64,000 bases of DNA from Larix kaempferi (lineage: Eukaryota > Streptophyta > Pinopsida > Pinales > Pinaceae): contig BSBM01000232.1 of assembly GCA_027924585.1 (NCBI GenBank), positions 30,465,001-30,529,000 of the forward strand, written 5' to 3'. Below are positions 24,817 through 35,975 of this stretch, in pieces; positions within the stretch are counted from its first letter, which is position 1, and each line of letters opens with the position of its first letter. The translations under genes were made by a program, and so were the position numbers. The notes below the pieces were generated by a model. That model had not been told where the DNA came from. It saw only the letters and a program-made list of their open reading frames with translations, and did not search any database.

Positions 24817-25161
24817 TAGGTTTGCAGCAAGTCCAAGTACATATAATACATTATTAAATTAACCAAACGTGAGATCTATGCTACCTTTTCCTTTGCTAGA
24901 TGTTTCAGAATTGTCACCCAATACAGTATTTGGACCACTAGAAGAGTCAAGTGAAGTACAAAAATTACTTGTAGACACCATGTTTCTTGAAGAACCGGAA
25001 TCAATAATGAATGAGGTAGGCTTGGATGTGCTTGCCATCAGTGCATGTACTCTCTCTTTGTCATCACAATTTTGTCCTCCATCCTTCCTCCTTACGCTCT
25101 CTCGAAGAGGAATGTTGGATTTCTCCGAGAGTTGAGCCATTTGGTCAATGATCTTCTTCAT
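24817..25161 (-). pseudogene. Copia protease region
   Basis: SFIIDSGSSRNMVSTSNF carries the aspartic protease site DSGSS intact. LGDNSETSSKGKGSIDL follows as in other copia proteases. A stop at about 24859 separates it from the pre-integrase part. It lies between gag and integrase, the normal copia place. Confidence 0.8.
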
Positions 25162-25962
25162 GTAAGATATTTCAAGATTAAATACCTTGCTGCAATAATT
25201 GCACTTTGTCCTCTAATTCTTCTTATTTGGATTCCTCCTGAAATTCCAGGAGTCTTCATTAATTTTCTGCTTGTCCTTCTTCTCACCGGTGGGCTTCTTG
25301 AAATTGCCCTTCTTCTTCCCTTTTGAACCCTTTCAATCTCCAACATTCATACAGTGGTCTTTGGATGGATTTTTAATGGCTCCCATCAAGACAAATTTGT
25401 CTTGTTCTTGTGTCAAAGACTCCATGAATTATGAATGTGTCGAGGTCTTCCAATTTTTAACTGCTTTCCTGGTGGAATGGAAGGTCGAAACAAAGACTGA
25501 GTAGTCTGGGCCAAGCTTGGAGAGAATGGCCAAAACTAATTGCTCATATTTTTTGTCAATACCACATTGCTTCAGCCGCAACACAAGTGATTTGAATTTG
25601 GAAAATAAATCCTGAAGGTTATCAAAATATTGTGGACTCAATGAGACTAGCTCATTATATAATTGGTGGCCTCTTGATTGATCCGTCTTTCCGAACAATT
25701 CTTGAATTTTCAACCAAACTTCATTGGGAGAGGTAAGACCATAAAGATGAAATAATAGATCCATGGATGTAGTGAGACACAACAACCCATAGGCTTCATC
25801 TCTTCGATTGTGCCATTTAGATTTCTCAACTGCTGAGGTTAGCTCAGCTTCAGTTGCCATTGTCACCCTGTAGAGCCCTTTGCTCCTCAGTAAGATCTCC
25901 ATATGTGCCTTCCAGTCAAAATAATTGAATGGATTGAGGATTATCTACTGTGAATGATCCAT
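25162..25962 (-). pseudogene. gag: Copia gag
   Basis: From the ATG at 25962 the sense reads MDHSQ-stop-IILNPFNYFDWKAH, then MEILLRSKGLYRVTMATEAE and KWHNRRDEAYGLLCL, the usual copia gag (UBN2-type) start. DLLFHLYGLTSPNEVWLKIQ and RGHQLYNELVSL follow. The knuckle region (25158-25210) has KCNYCSKVFN with only the first two cysteines clear and a TAG four codons before. A frame change occurs at about 25430. Builds the particle in intact relatives. Confidence 0.8.
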
Positions 25963-26122
25963 GGCAGCTCTGAAATTATTTTTGGTGTGATTTGGGTGTG
26001 CCCAAAGCTTGCTCCCTACGCCGCCTTGATGAAGAACTGCACCCTGTGGATGAATTACTGCGCCCTCCTTGAGACTGGTTGGATCCTACAAGACAATAGA
26101 AGGAGAAAGGAATAGCTTGATA

Positions 26123-26134
26123 GATCGGATACCA
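26123..26134 (-). other. Primer binding site of nested copia
   Basis: The sense strand reads TGGTATCCGATC, beginning exactly at the LTR edge. It departs from the tRNA-iMet site in its second half. Confidence 0.7.
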
Positions 26135-26819
26135 TGTGAAATTTCTGTTCACACCTAGATCTGATCAAGAATTACACTCACTCACAAAGATCTTACACAA
26201 CTAGTCAAAGAACTCGGAAAATTACTCACAATAATACAAAACTGTATTAACTCTCGTGAATAAAATACATCAACCAACCTTTGGAAAATAATAGAATGTT
26301 GTTATATAAAATTACAACAGATATTCGAATGGATAAAGATTCCATTTGGATCCTCATATCATCAAACTTACTAAAAATATGCTCATCCCCCCCAGGTGGC
26401 AAGTGTGCTTCCCAAGTCACTCCAAAGGCTCACGAATTTCTGAATTAGTGACCTGAGAGTGATGTGTGATGAAAAAAATGCTAAATACCAAATTTGGAAA
26501 GAAGAAACATCATAGAGGATGTGTGGTCCAAAAAATAAGTTTCCTAGTTGACTAGCTTTTCCCCCTAGGGGAAAAAGCAGTAAAAACTCAGCAAGGTTCC
26601 TTTTAGCTCAGAATATTATCTAGAATATTTTAAAAATGTGCCCAAGTGGTCTAGGAAGCTTGTGGTTCACTCTTGGAATTCTTGTGGTCCCCCCAATGTT
26701 TTCTTGTGGTCCACACAAGGCAATTTTCTAGTCTATTACATAGGAATTAACCATAGAAGATTAATTAATGCTACCAATGTCATTAAATGACATAGATAGG
26801 AATATTTAATATTCCAACA
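26135..26819 (-). repeat. 5' LTR of nested copia
   Basis: Partner of 20590-21275. It is followed by aacac, a near match to gacac at 20585-20589. Confidence 0.9.
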
Positions 26820-27170
26820 AACACTCGCAACTTTTATTCGCAGAACCCACGGTTAACCGCGACTGTTCCTACTGTGAACCATCGAATATACTGCAGACTC
26901 GTGGCATCCCAATGCGCAGACCCGCGTATGCTTCGTCATATCCGTGACTGTTCCACTGACGAACCCGCGTTTACTTCAGTTAATTCGTGACCCTTCCTAT
27001 GCTAAAATCGTGAATGCTTCGGCAAAACCACGATGTTATAGTATAGAGACCCGCGAGTAGCCGCGACTCCATTACACCGCAACCCGCGAGTAACCACGAC
27101 TCTTGCCATGCAGAACCTGCAAGTATATGTGTTTGTTCACGAGTTTCCTATTGGCAGACCCGTGAGTGAA
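26820..27170 (+). repeat. CpG-rich degenerate tandem array in copia leader
   Basis: Strings such as gcagacccgcgagta, accgcgactgttccta and aacccgcgagtaacc recur with variation about every 35-50 bp. This is far richer in CpG than the T-rich leader on the other side of the nested insertion. It precedes gag by about 180 bp and has no reading frame. Confidence 0.65.
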
Positions 27171-27346
27171 TTTTCTTGGATTTTTTCAAAAGGGATGTAA
27201 GTAAAAGTTTCTTCTCCTTTACTATTTTTCTAACTGTGTTTTTGCAGATTCATATCAGTACGGTAAAGTATTTCAATTTTTTGTTATTCACTTTCTTTCT
27301 CTTGTCATTTCTAGCATTTGGGTTTCTTGTCAATATTTCTATCATT

Positions 27347-28200
27347 ATGACTTCAGAAGTAGCTTCTATTCTTGAACTTGTTGGTCCTAACTATGTTGAA
27401 TGGAAGAGAAAAATGATTTATGTTCTCGAGAGTAATAATCTATGGAGGATTGTTAATGGTGAACACACGAAACCTGTTGATGCTCTAGCTTTGGCTATAT
27501 GGGAAAGTAAATGTGATCAAGCAAGAGGGCTCATTGGTCAAACGGTTTCAGATAGTCTTCAGGTAAGTATAGAGGCAGAAGACAACCCCATTGAGGTATG
27601 GAAAATTCTTGCTTCTTTATTTGATAAATCTGATGATGTTTCTGCTTATTACCTTGAAAAGAAGATTTTTGAGCTAGATCGTACTAACTTTGAAAGACTA
27701 GGATTATATCTTGCTGAAGTGAAAACCTTAAATGAAAAATTAAATAATTGTGGTAAATATTACAAGAAAAAAGACACTGCTCTTATAATTCTTGTAGAAC
27801 AAAAATTGCTATCTTGTTTTGATATGTTCATTCGAACTAGGAACAGAGCTCTTGAATTGTCTTCAAATACCACAAAACCTACTTTTGATTATTTTTTTAA
27901 AGGGTTGATTAATTAGAAAGAAAGGTTAATTGTTTCAGGACAACTCACACCTAATAAGGCTCTTATGGAACATAATAAGAATCCTAAGAGAAGTTTTAAT
28001 AATGTTAAAGGTTCTAATTCACACACTTCAAATCCTACTAATAACTCTGGTAATGCTTCTAATGCACATCATGAAAACAGTAAGATGAAGAAAGTGTATC
28101 CTCCTTGTAAACATTGTAGTAAAGCTAACCATCCTGAAAAGAATTGCTTTAAATTGAAACGTTTAAAGGCTAAGGCTAAAAATAATGGTCATGATGAATC
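27347..28200 (+). pseudogene. gag: Outer copia gag
   Basis: Start chosen at 27347 (MTSEVASILELVGPNYVEWK), which matches the start of copia gag proteins better than the in-frame ATG at 27176. The core shows IWESKCDQARGLIGQTVSD, IEVWKILASLFDKSDDVS and LYLAEVKTLNEKLNNCGK. A TAG at 27914 is the only break, and the same frame resumes at once (KERLIVSGQLTPNKAL). The nucleocapsid has CKHCSKANHPEKNC, a full CX2CX4HX4C knuckle near residue 245. The frame is continuous with the protease. Confidence 0.85.
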
Positions 28201-29064
28201 ACATATAGCTTTGTGTACTTCTGTTGTTTCTTCTAGTAATTCTTCTTCTAATGTGGAATGGATAATGGATTCTATTGCTTCTAAACATATGACTGGTAAT
28301 GCTTCTTTATTTACATCTTATGACAATAATAAAAACACATCTCAGAAAGTATCTATAGGTGATGGTAAAAAACTTTCCGTAATTGGTTTTGGTAATGTTA
28401 ATGTTGCTAATGGTCAATTGGAAGATGTATTTCATGTTGAAAATATGCCTATCAATTTGCTTTCTATTTATCGTGCATGTCAAAAAGGATTTAAATTTGA
28501 ATCTTGGACTGATAAATGTGTTCTTAAAGATATCAATCAAATTTTCAAAGTAGTTTCTTCTGGTCTTGTTGATCATAATACTGGTTTATATAAATTTGTT
28601 GGTTTTAATTCAACTAAAAGACAACCTTTTTATTCCTATGTTGCTCATGTTGATGAACTAAGTAAATTATGGCATGAAAGATTAGGTCATTTGAATTATG
28701 GTAAAATGAAAATCTTAACTAAAATGGTACTTGGCTTTCCTAATATTTCGTCTACTAACGGTGTTTGTGAATGTTGTGTTCTTGGTAAACATCATAGAGA
28801 AATGTTTGATAAAGGTAAAGTTTGGCATGCTAAAGAACCTTTGCAATTAATTCATAGTGACATTTGTGGTCCTCTTGAAGTTCCTTCTATATCACATGCA
28901 GTCTATTTTCTTACATTTATTGATGACTTTAGTATAAAATCATGGGTTTATTTTTTGAAACATAAAAGAGACACTTTTTCTAAATTTAAAATATTTAAAT
29001 CCTTTGTTGAAAATGAATTTGGTAAAAATATTAAGACTTAAGAACTGATAATGGGGAGGAATTC
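28201..29064 (+). pseudogene. Outer copia protease and truncated integrase
   Basis: VEWIMDSIASKHMTGNASLF is the protease site, with Gly of DSG replaced by Ile. LEDVFHVENMPINLLSIYRA follows. The integrase zinc domain is LWHERLGHLNYGKMKILTKM with CECCVLGKHHRE. The core has HSDICGPLEVPSISHAVYFL and FIDDFSIKSWVYFLKHK. A one-base loss near 29040 shifts the frame just before RTDNGEEFT. All similarity ends near 29064, before the catalytic Glu. The cut is probably the insertion point of the gypsy LTR that follows. Confidence 0.8.
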
Positions 29065-30312
29065 ACTATACTTGAGAATGAAAGAAAGAAATTTCACCAC
29101 TGGATTAGAGCCATGGGAAGGATAACATAATAATATATCTCAATGGATTTGCGTGAATAGTATGGGGTTTTTACATAGCACGAAAATATAGAAATACAAA
29201 GATAGATATGAAAAGGTGTGTTCTGCAACATTGAAACCCTAAGATCTCGTAAAATAAATGTATCTTGGTCATACATATGTCTTTTCCAATGAGACAAAAG
29301 GTGTTTACCAGTGGAAATGAAGATTCGGATGCAATGGAACATGCCCCAAGTTAAATAAATTCTCATAATTTTTGAAACCATAATCACCATTTTTTCCTTC
29401 CCACACTCGTTCCACTAATTAAATTGATCTTACCACACAACATAAGCCCAAACACCTGTTTATGAAGAAGAGAGTGGTGAATATGAATTTGAATCTCCAA
29501 AATGAAACCTTATCATCTACAAATGGACAATAAATAGTTGCTTCAATATCTATGAAAAGGACTGGATGTCCTTCTCCTCAATCACCAATCAGAATGCTAG
29601 CAAACACTCCAACTAGTTACTATATGCAAAGGGGCACATCACCCAATGCAAACCAGGAGCACATCTCCTAGGTTGTGAGAAGCATGAATCTCTCCAATAC
29701 AAATGAAAAATGACCAAAATATATCAATGGGCATGTTCAACCTTCTTTTATTAACCTCCATTAGCTTTTTTGTCTCCCTTTTTGGACTTGCCATCTAGGA
29801 ATTTTGAATCATAGGGGCATGGATGTTTGTTTAGGCAAGTTGCTTTTTCTGTGGACCTACTTGCCTTCATGAATTCGAACTCATTGGATAAAATTATCCT
29901 CTGTAGCTTTCTTGGAGCCTTTTTCTAGCTTTCTACTTTTACTAAACTTTGATGAACTTTATCTTCCCAAAATCAGGAAACTTCTGTTTTTTTAGCTTTT
30001 ATGTTGCTTTTACTAATTTTCCTTCTTTTGGCTATTTTATGTCCAATTTTTTCTGAGGAGAAAACTCATCTCCCTTATCCTTATCCTATTCACCCTTTTT
30101 GGGCCACCTAAGCCATGGAAAGCTCATAAATAATTATTATAAATATTAAATCAACAAAATTTAAACCCACACTAATTTATTTATTTACATAAGGTAAATT
30201 TTTAATCAAAATTAACCCCCTTAGCAATTTATTTAATTATTTTCCACTTTGACCCATGGTGTTTGAATGGGTAGTGGTGGACCATGGTTCTATCAAAAAT
30301 GGGGACATTACA
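29065..30312 (-). repeat. 3' LTR of a minus-strand gypsy element
   Basis: On the minus strand a polypurine tract (ggtggggaggac) is followed by TGTAATGTCCCC, a standard gypsy LTR start, so the LTR runs leftwards from 30312. Its far end lies near 29065-29101, where copia similarity stops. No second copy is seen. No coding content. Confidence 0.55.
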
Positions 30313-30324
30313 GTCCTCCCCACC
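30313..30324 (-). other. Polypurine tract of the minus-strand gypsy
   Basis: gtcctccccacc on the + strand is a purine tract in sense, directly beside the LTR start. Confidence 0.6.
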
Positions 30325-30396
30325 AAAAATTTCTTGTCCTCAAGCAATTGTAATTCAGGATGTCATTTGAAAGGATGCTCAATTGTTTTTTCCGGT
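30325..30396 (-). pseudogene. Last codons of a gypsy pol
   Basis: Sense reads TIEHPFK-stop-HPELQLLEDKKFLVGRTV, the style of a gypsy polyprotein end (LEDKKF...GGED type) running into the polypurine tract. The rest of this frame is displaced beyond 38310 by the chromovirus insertion. Too short for firm assignment. Confidence 0.35.
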
Positions 30397-33080
30397 TGTA
30401 ATATCCCGATTTTGACCCTATTGCATTAAAATTGTAAATGATGTAAATATCGTTATTTAATCATGGTGAGGAGCTCAAGGCCAAGGCCCTCCCATCGATT
30501 TAGCATTTTATGTATCGGCAATTAAAAATAGATGCATATGGTTCTTGTGTTGGACATGCACAATGTAAATTAAGACATCATGTAAATACGAATTTTAATG
30601 AAATACCCACAACTAGCTATGCAATGCAACAAAGAGATGGGGGCATGATTTTTATAAGGAATAGGGAGGGAAATTATTCAAACCCTTGAGACAATAGTGT
30701 TAATCCAAATTTCATGAGAAAACCCATAAACCACCAACTACCTATTTTGATTTATGCACCCAATCATTTAATTCTTCCAAGAGTTGGTTGAGGTAGTTAA
30801 TTCCTTGGGAATGAAGAGGTATAGCAGCCAATTTCATGCATGGGCAAGCCATCAACCTAGGAATTCGTATTTTTGCTTCTTGGGCAAGAAAACACCCATG
30901 AATTTCCTTCCCAAGCCATTATTCATTATCAGACTTCACTCTCTCACGTTTTTGGAGCTTGCTGGGCATTTCTCTCATGAAGTATGTTGTAAATTCATTG
31001 GTTTTCAAGCTGAGAGTCTTGTTTTTGTGATGGCTGGACTGTGGGGAAAGAAGAGAATCCATTGGGAAGCTCAATAGATAAGTTTTGATAGCTTGTTGTT
31101 TCCATTATTGTTGTAATAACGTTTTTGAATTTCCAGATTTGGTTTTCATTTGTGGAAAAATCATTTTTGTGAACCCAGTTGTTATCTCCTACCTCAAAAA
31201 TCATTTTTGAATGTTTCCATCAATTGTGTGACTGTTTATATGTCAATTTCGGGTGCCAACCTGTCACGGTTTTGCCCAAAATTCGTTTTGGTTCCTTGAT
31301 GCCAGTTAATGACTGTGTGAAGGTCGTTTTGAGAGCTTTCGTCTATCATGTACATGACCCGAATTGTTCAAATGTTTACATCGAATTGTATGACTGTGTG
31401 GAGACCGAATTCGAGCCCAACTATTGTGGTTTTTGGACATTGGAATTGTGATCTCCATGTAGCTCCTAAGAATTCCTCATTTACCTGGAATTTCCTGTGT
31501 ATAACCATGAGTAGAGAAGGGGATTGGATGTAGCATGATAAACCTAGTGAAGGATGTAATCTCATTGGGGATGCCAGGGCTTTGGTAATATTTCTATGCA
31601 CACCCTGAATAGCACGAGAAGAGAAGGCGCAGCCTGAGGGACTGTTGAACAGTGAAGGGGATACCTTCCTTGTGTCAGGTGTGTAGGTATTGTGGATGCC
31701 ATGTTGGCTAAGTCTCGTAGAGGTTCCTTAGCTTGATGTTGAGCCTACTAGCTTAGCTATCCTCCCTACTACTTTGAGAGCCTGATAAACCCAACTGTGG
31801 ATTGGATTGGCTGATTTTGGTGTATTTTGGTTATGTGTGAGTGTTGGCAGGTGGTTTGGTAGAGTGTTATTGCAGCATCTTCGATGCTGTGACAAGGCAG
31901 AAGATGGCATGAATGGCGATGAGCGAAATATTAGTTTATGCATTTTGGGTCAATTGTACCGTGGATTGCAGGTTTTTGGGTCATTTGGACCACATATTAT
32001 GTAATATTGAGTCAGTTATACTGCAGAATGCGAGTTTTTGGTCGTTTTTGGATAAGTCAGTTAGATATTGGGTCATTTTTCCATAGTGTCAGTTAGGAAG
32101 TCGGTAGTAAGTGGATAAGAGTTGTAAGGCAGAAGCCTATATATAGATAAGAATTCTAAGTGTTAAAGATATAATTGGTGGGAGAAGAATGTGAAGCTTT
32201 GATGTTGGTTGATTTCCGGGTATGTTTTGATGTTAAGAGTCATTGCGGAGATCTAGTTTTTGCAGAGGCATTGTATCTGGGTTGACAATGATAATATGAT
32301 GAAGCTATTTTGGTGCAATCCTTGTGTTCAATTTGTTCAGTTATGATAATGTGATATTGCACTATATGAATAATGTCATGCTTCTTTGATGAGATACTTG
32401 CTTTACAATTACTGTCATTGCAATGATGAATGTTTGGGTTGAATATTGCTTTACTACTATGTTTAATGCTTAAAGATCTCTATTGTTGTGTTGCAATAAG
32501 TTCAAGTATCATAGCCGCAACCATCCTCCTTCATTCGGCAGAAACATGGTTCCATCTGCTCTTCCTGGACGCCTCGGGTGAGACCTCATCTGCTCTGCAG
32601 GTGTTGCTGGGTGGGATAAACCCTGTCCGGGCCGATGCTCAGGAAGACTGCAGTATGTGTCGACAGTGAGTGGGACCTTTGTCGACTGGTGTCGCGCTAA
32701 TAGTGAGTATGTTGTCCCCTTTTCCTTGTAGAAATCATGCCCACCTTGGGGGTGGCAGTTGTGCTGAGATATTGATGAGCACAATTGGCCTATGGTTGGG
32801 TGGAACGTTGCAGTTGCATAGCCAGTTGCTCGGGACTACTTTGTTTTAAGATAAGTACTCTCTTGTGTTAACTCTGCAATGTATCTCTTTGATGTTTACC
32901 ATGAATATCTTGAATGTATGTTAGATATGTAGATGATTTTAATTTCGTTGTGTTTCTACAATTTGCACATGTATATGTCTTTTATTATCAATGAGTTTTA
33001 CTTAATAATCATGGGGCTAGATTTCTAGTTTTGGCGCCATGTTCTCTCCTTGGCTCGGTCTGATGGGAGGGATCATGACA
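30397..33080 (+). repeat. 5' LTR of chromovirus, 2684 bp
   Basis: Matches the 3' LTR except for a block at 31843-32708 that the 3' copy lacks. The block is bounded by gtgagt in this copy (31837-31842 and 32703-32708). The ends match well past the block. Confidence 0.85.
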
Positions 33081-33083
33081 GTG

Positions 33084-33096
33084 TGGTATCAGAGCC
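33084..33096 (+). other. tRNA-iMet primer binding site
   Basis: tggtatcagagcc, a perfect match to the complement of the initiator tRNA end, 3 nt after the LTR. Confidence 0.9.
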
Positions 33097-33299
33097 ATAG
33101 GCTACAGCATTGGGCCTCTATGGGCCAAATTGGATCACAGTTACAAGGGAAGACCCCCTTCCTTATCACCACAGGTTACCATGTTGGGCCTCAACAGGCT
33201 AAGGTTGAATAGTTGCAGAGGTAAGGTCCCTCCTGTTGAGCAGTGATAGCAGTGATCATCACAGAAAGAAAGAAGAAGGAAAAATTTTAAATTTTTCAG

Positions 33300-33810
33300 G
33301 TGTTTTTGAAATTTTTCCTAAGGCTGTGGCGGCGAAATTAAGGTTAAATTTTGCGACGCACGCGGCGAAAATAAGGTTAATTTCTGTGACGCGCGCGGCG
33401 AAAATAAGGTTAATTTATGCGACGCGGGCGACGAAATTTATGTTAAATTTTAGGTTAATTTATGTGACACGCATGGCGAAATTTACGTTATATATTGCGA
33501 CACAATGGAGAAATTAATGTTAATTTATGCGACGCTACAGCGAAAAAAATGACACCGACGGCAATTTTAACCTTAATTTCCGCGACACCGACAGCAATTT
33601 TTACCTGAAAATCCACAACACCAGCGGCAAATTTTAGCTTAAAATTTCGCGACAACGGCGGTGAATTTTAGCTTAAAATTCCATGACACAGGCGGTGCTT
33701 TTTAAGCTGAATATTCGCGACACTGACAGCAATTTTTAGCCTAAAATTCTGTGATGCGAGCGGGATTTTTAGACTTAATTGTTGCGACACGGTCGGAGGA
33801 GAATTCGATA
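33300..33810 (+). repeat. CpG-rich degenerate tandem array in chromovirus leader
   Basis: A unit of about 35-40 bp, roughly gcgacgc-gcggcgaaa-taaggttaattt, recurs about a dozen times. Early units read gcgaaaataaggttaat; later ones drift to gcaatttttacctgaaaat. It lies between primer site and gag. A 93-codon frame crosses the first half and simply translates the repeat. Confidence 0.75.
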
Positions 33811-34357
33811 AGTCCACCAAACGGGGAAAACACAGCAGCTTTTCACTGAGATTTTCAGGTGCTAAAAATGGAAAATCTCCATGAAATTTATGTGCCAGAT
33901 TGCGTGAAATCAAAAGAATTACAAACAAACAAAAACGAGGGCGCTGCCCTCGACCCACCCTGCAGTGGTGGAAGCCACAATGGGGCAAGCCCCCTTGACC
34001 GTCGTTGTCCCCCTGAGACAGTCGTTGATTGTGAGAAAATTCTATGATTGGACAAAGTTGTCAATATAGGATTTTCCCACATACATGCAAATAATTTATG
34101 GTATTATAATGTAGCTAACAGTTGTGTTTATAAACACATTTTGCAGAATTATAGTCACATCAAAGCAACATTGCAGAAAAGTGCAGTTGGAAAGTTTTGG
34201 TCTTGGTTGGGCCAAGAATATCAACATCGTGGATGATGCATAGCATCCCTATGAACCTGAAACACATGCCATGGGGGAAAATATACATGTTGAGAATGCT
34301 TAAACAGAATCCAATGGGAGAAGAAATCGAGAGACTCCCCCGGATATTGCAGCCACC

Positions 34358-35330
34358 ATGAGGAGCCTAAGGGTGGAGTTTCAAAGCTGTAGAGAAGATA
34401 ACGAAAGGAGGATTAAAGCTCAGGAAGAACAAAATCAGTTAAATGCAACCATGTTGCAGAGTTTGATAGATATCCAGAGGAAAATTAATCCTGGATATCA
34501 GTCGAAAAATCCAGAAGGGAGTTGGAGTAGTTCAAGGAGAAATTCCTGCAAGAGGTCCAATATCTCAAGAAGGGTTTCTAGAGACAGAAAATATACTCCA
34601 GAAATCTCTTCTAGTGGATCATCTGAATCTGAGAAATCCATTGAAGGTTCAAGCTCTTCATCTCGCAAGAATAAGAGAAAGAGGCAATACAAGAACAATT
34701 CACATGGGGAATTTAAGAAGGCAAAACCTCCTACATTTGATGGAGAGGTAAAGTCTGGTCAAGAAGCGGAAGCTTGGCTTCTTGGGATGAGAAAGTATTT
34801 CCAAGTCCAAGACTACTCTGAAAATATGAAGGCAAGGGTCGCCATCTTCAACTTGAATGGAAGAGCATCTATATGGTGGGATCACATCAAGCAAGTGAGG
34901 AAGATCAATGAAAGAAAGATTGTGTGGACGCAGTTCAAGAAATACTTCAAGCAAAATTACCTCTCCGATAGGTACTATGATGACAAGATCAAAGAGTTCC
35001 ATGAGCTGAAATTGCGACAATTAACCATGGAAGAGTATGCAAGCAAGTTATTGGATTTGTTGAGGTATGTCAGGTATATTCGAGATGATAAGGTGAAAAT
35101 TCAGCGTTTTCTAAGTGGGCCACCTCAGTCATATAAAGAAAGGATTGAATTTGATGAAGGCTCGAACTCTAGAGGAGGCAATAAGGAAGGCCAAGTATTG
35201 CTATGATCAAAACAAAAGAAAACCTGATTTCCATAAGGCATGGAAGGACAAGAAAAATGAGAAGTTTGACCAAAGGAAGAAAGGTTTCAAACCTCCTCAT
35301 ATCAGAAATCAGAAAAGGAAACCATCATAG
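34358..35330 (+). pseudogene. gag: Chromovirus gag with one frameshift
   Basis: Starts MRSLRVEFQSCREDNERR, followed by a Ser/Arg-rich basic region (residues about 45-115). The capsid core is KAKPPTFDGEVKSGQEAEAW, LLGMRKYFQVQDYSENMKAR, ASIWWDHIKQV and FHELKLRQLTMEEYASKL. One extra base near 35159 shifts the frame; the next frame continues ARTLEEAIRKAKYCYDQNK to a TAG at 35328. That stop stands where Gln is likely (KPS-stop-VVTKP). Apart from these two lesions gag is complete. Gag alone could still interest a partner element, but the frameshift removes the nucleocapsid. Confidence 0.85.
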
Positions 35331-35333
35331 GTT

Positions 35334-35975
35334 GTGACTAAGCCAACTAGGATGATGGGAGACAAGCCAAGAGATCCAAAGGAGCCAAGAGAGCCACTTC
35401 AATGTTGGGGTTGTGGAGGAGACCACATGCTTAGGAACTGTCCACATCGAAATGGGAATGCAAATCAAGTTCACAACATCCAGGGAGCTGAAACTGTGGG
35501 TCAAGTGGCAAGGACAATCCGTAGAATCTATGCAGCACTAGACAACTGCCAGGAAGATCATCAATCAACTGTGGTTGAAGTTGAAGGTAAGATTGTTGAG
35601 CACTCTGTTTCTATTTTGATTGATCCCGGATCTACTCACAATTATGTCACTCCTAAAATTATTGAGATTTGTGCTTTTAAGAAATCAAAGCATAGTAAAT
35701 CATGGTTAATTCAACTAGCCACTGAAACCAAGAGAAAGGTTAGTGAAATTGCAGAGAAATGTCCCTTAGAGATGGATGGGTTGTTCACTTATGCAAATCT
35801 AAATGTTTTTCGACTTGGTTCCTATGATATTCTCATTGGAATGGATTGGTTAGAAGCACACAAGGTTAAACTCGACTGCTACAATAAGACATTTGAATGC
35901 ATGGACAAAGAAGGAAACCCAAGGGTTGTAAGAGGCATTCCAAAGGTGATTTCTATTAGACGGGTTTCAGGCAGA
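35334..35975 (+). pseudogene. Nucleocapsid knuckle and aspartic protease
   Basis: In the same frame as the second half of gag. CWGCGGDHMLRNC is a perfect CX2CX4HX4C knuckle near residue 25. ILIDPGSTHNYVTPKI is the protease active site in the DPGSTH form common in this gypsy branch. NVFRLGSYDILIGMDWLEAH is the matching C-terminal ILGMDWL strand. The domain looks complete (about residues 75-200). After KVISIRRVS the sequence jumps into the integrase tail, so this is where the RT-RH-IN core was lost. Confidence 0.85.

Larger units (their letters stand above)
20590..26819 (-). mobile_element. Ty1/copia element, full length but decayed
   Basis: LTRs of 686 and 685 bp (20590-21275 and 26135-26819) share TGTGAAATTTC...TTCCAACA ends. 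A C-rich tract (21276-21283) is the polypurine tract on the minus strand, and a primer site lies at 26123-26134. Flanks gacac and aacac match at 4 of 5. The interior shows gag, PR, IN, RT and RH in copia order. Stops and frame changes inactivate it, and a solo LTR (21881-22349) interrupts RNase H. It inserted into the leader of the outer copia. Confidence 0.9.
19726..29064 (+). mobile_element. Ty1/copia element, 3' half missing, split by a nested copia
   Basis: A 497-bp LTR-like segment (19726-20222, TGTTGGAATATT...TCTGACA) is followed at once by a primer site. After a leader interrupted by the 20590-26819 insertion, a + strand gag-protease-integrase frame runs 27347-29041. The similarity stops near 29064 inside the integrase, where an unrelated gypsy LTR begins. 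RT, RNase H and the 3' LTR are absent from the window. The bond between LTR and gag rests on position and strand, so it is good but indirect. Confidence 0.65.

Noticed and set aside
27176-27346. Upstream in-frame ATG as start of outer copia gag
   Set aside because: The extra 57 residues are hydrophobic and Phe-rich, unlike any copia gag start; 27347 fits the family.
30784-31077. 97-codon frame that recurs at 36886-37179 with similar protein sequence
   Set aside because: It lies inside the two LTRs of one element, so the similarity comes from the LTR duplication. No domain. The same holds for 31179 and 37281.
33236-33517. 93-codon frame with repeated AAKIRLI-type peptides
   Set aside because: Translation of the leader tandem array; no start context and no link to gag.
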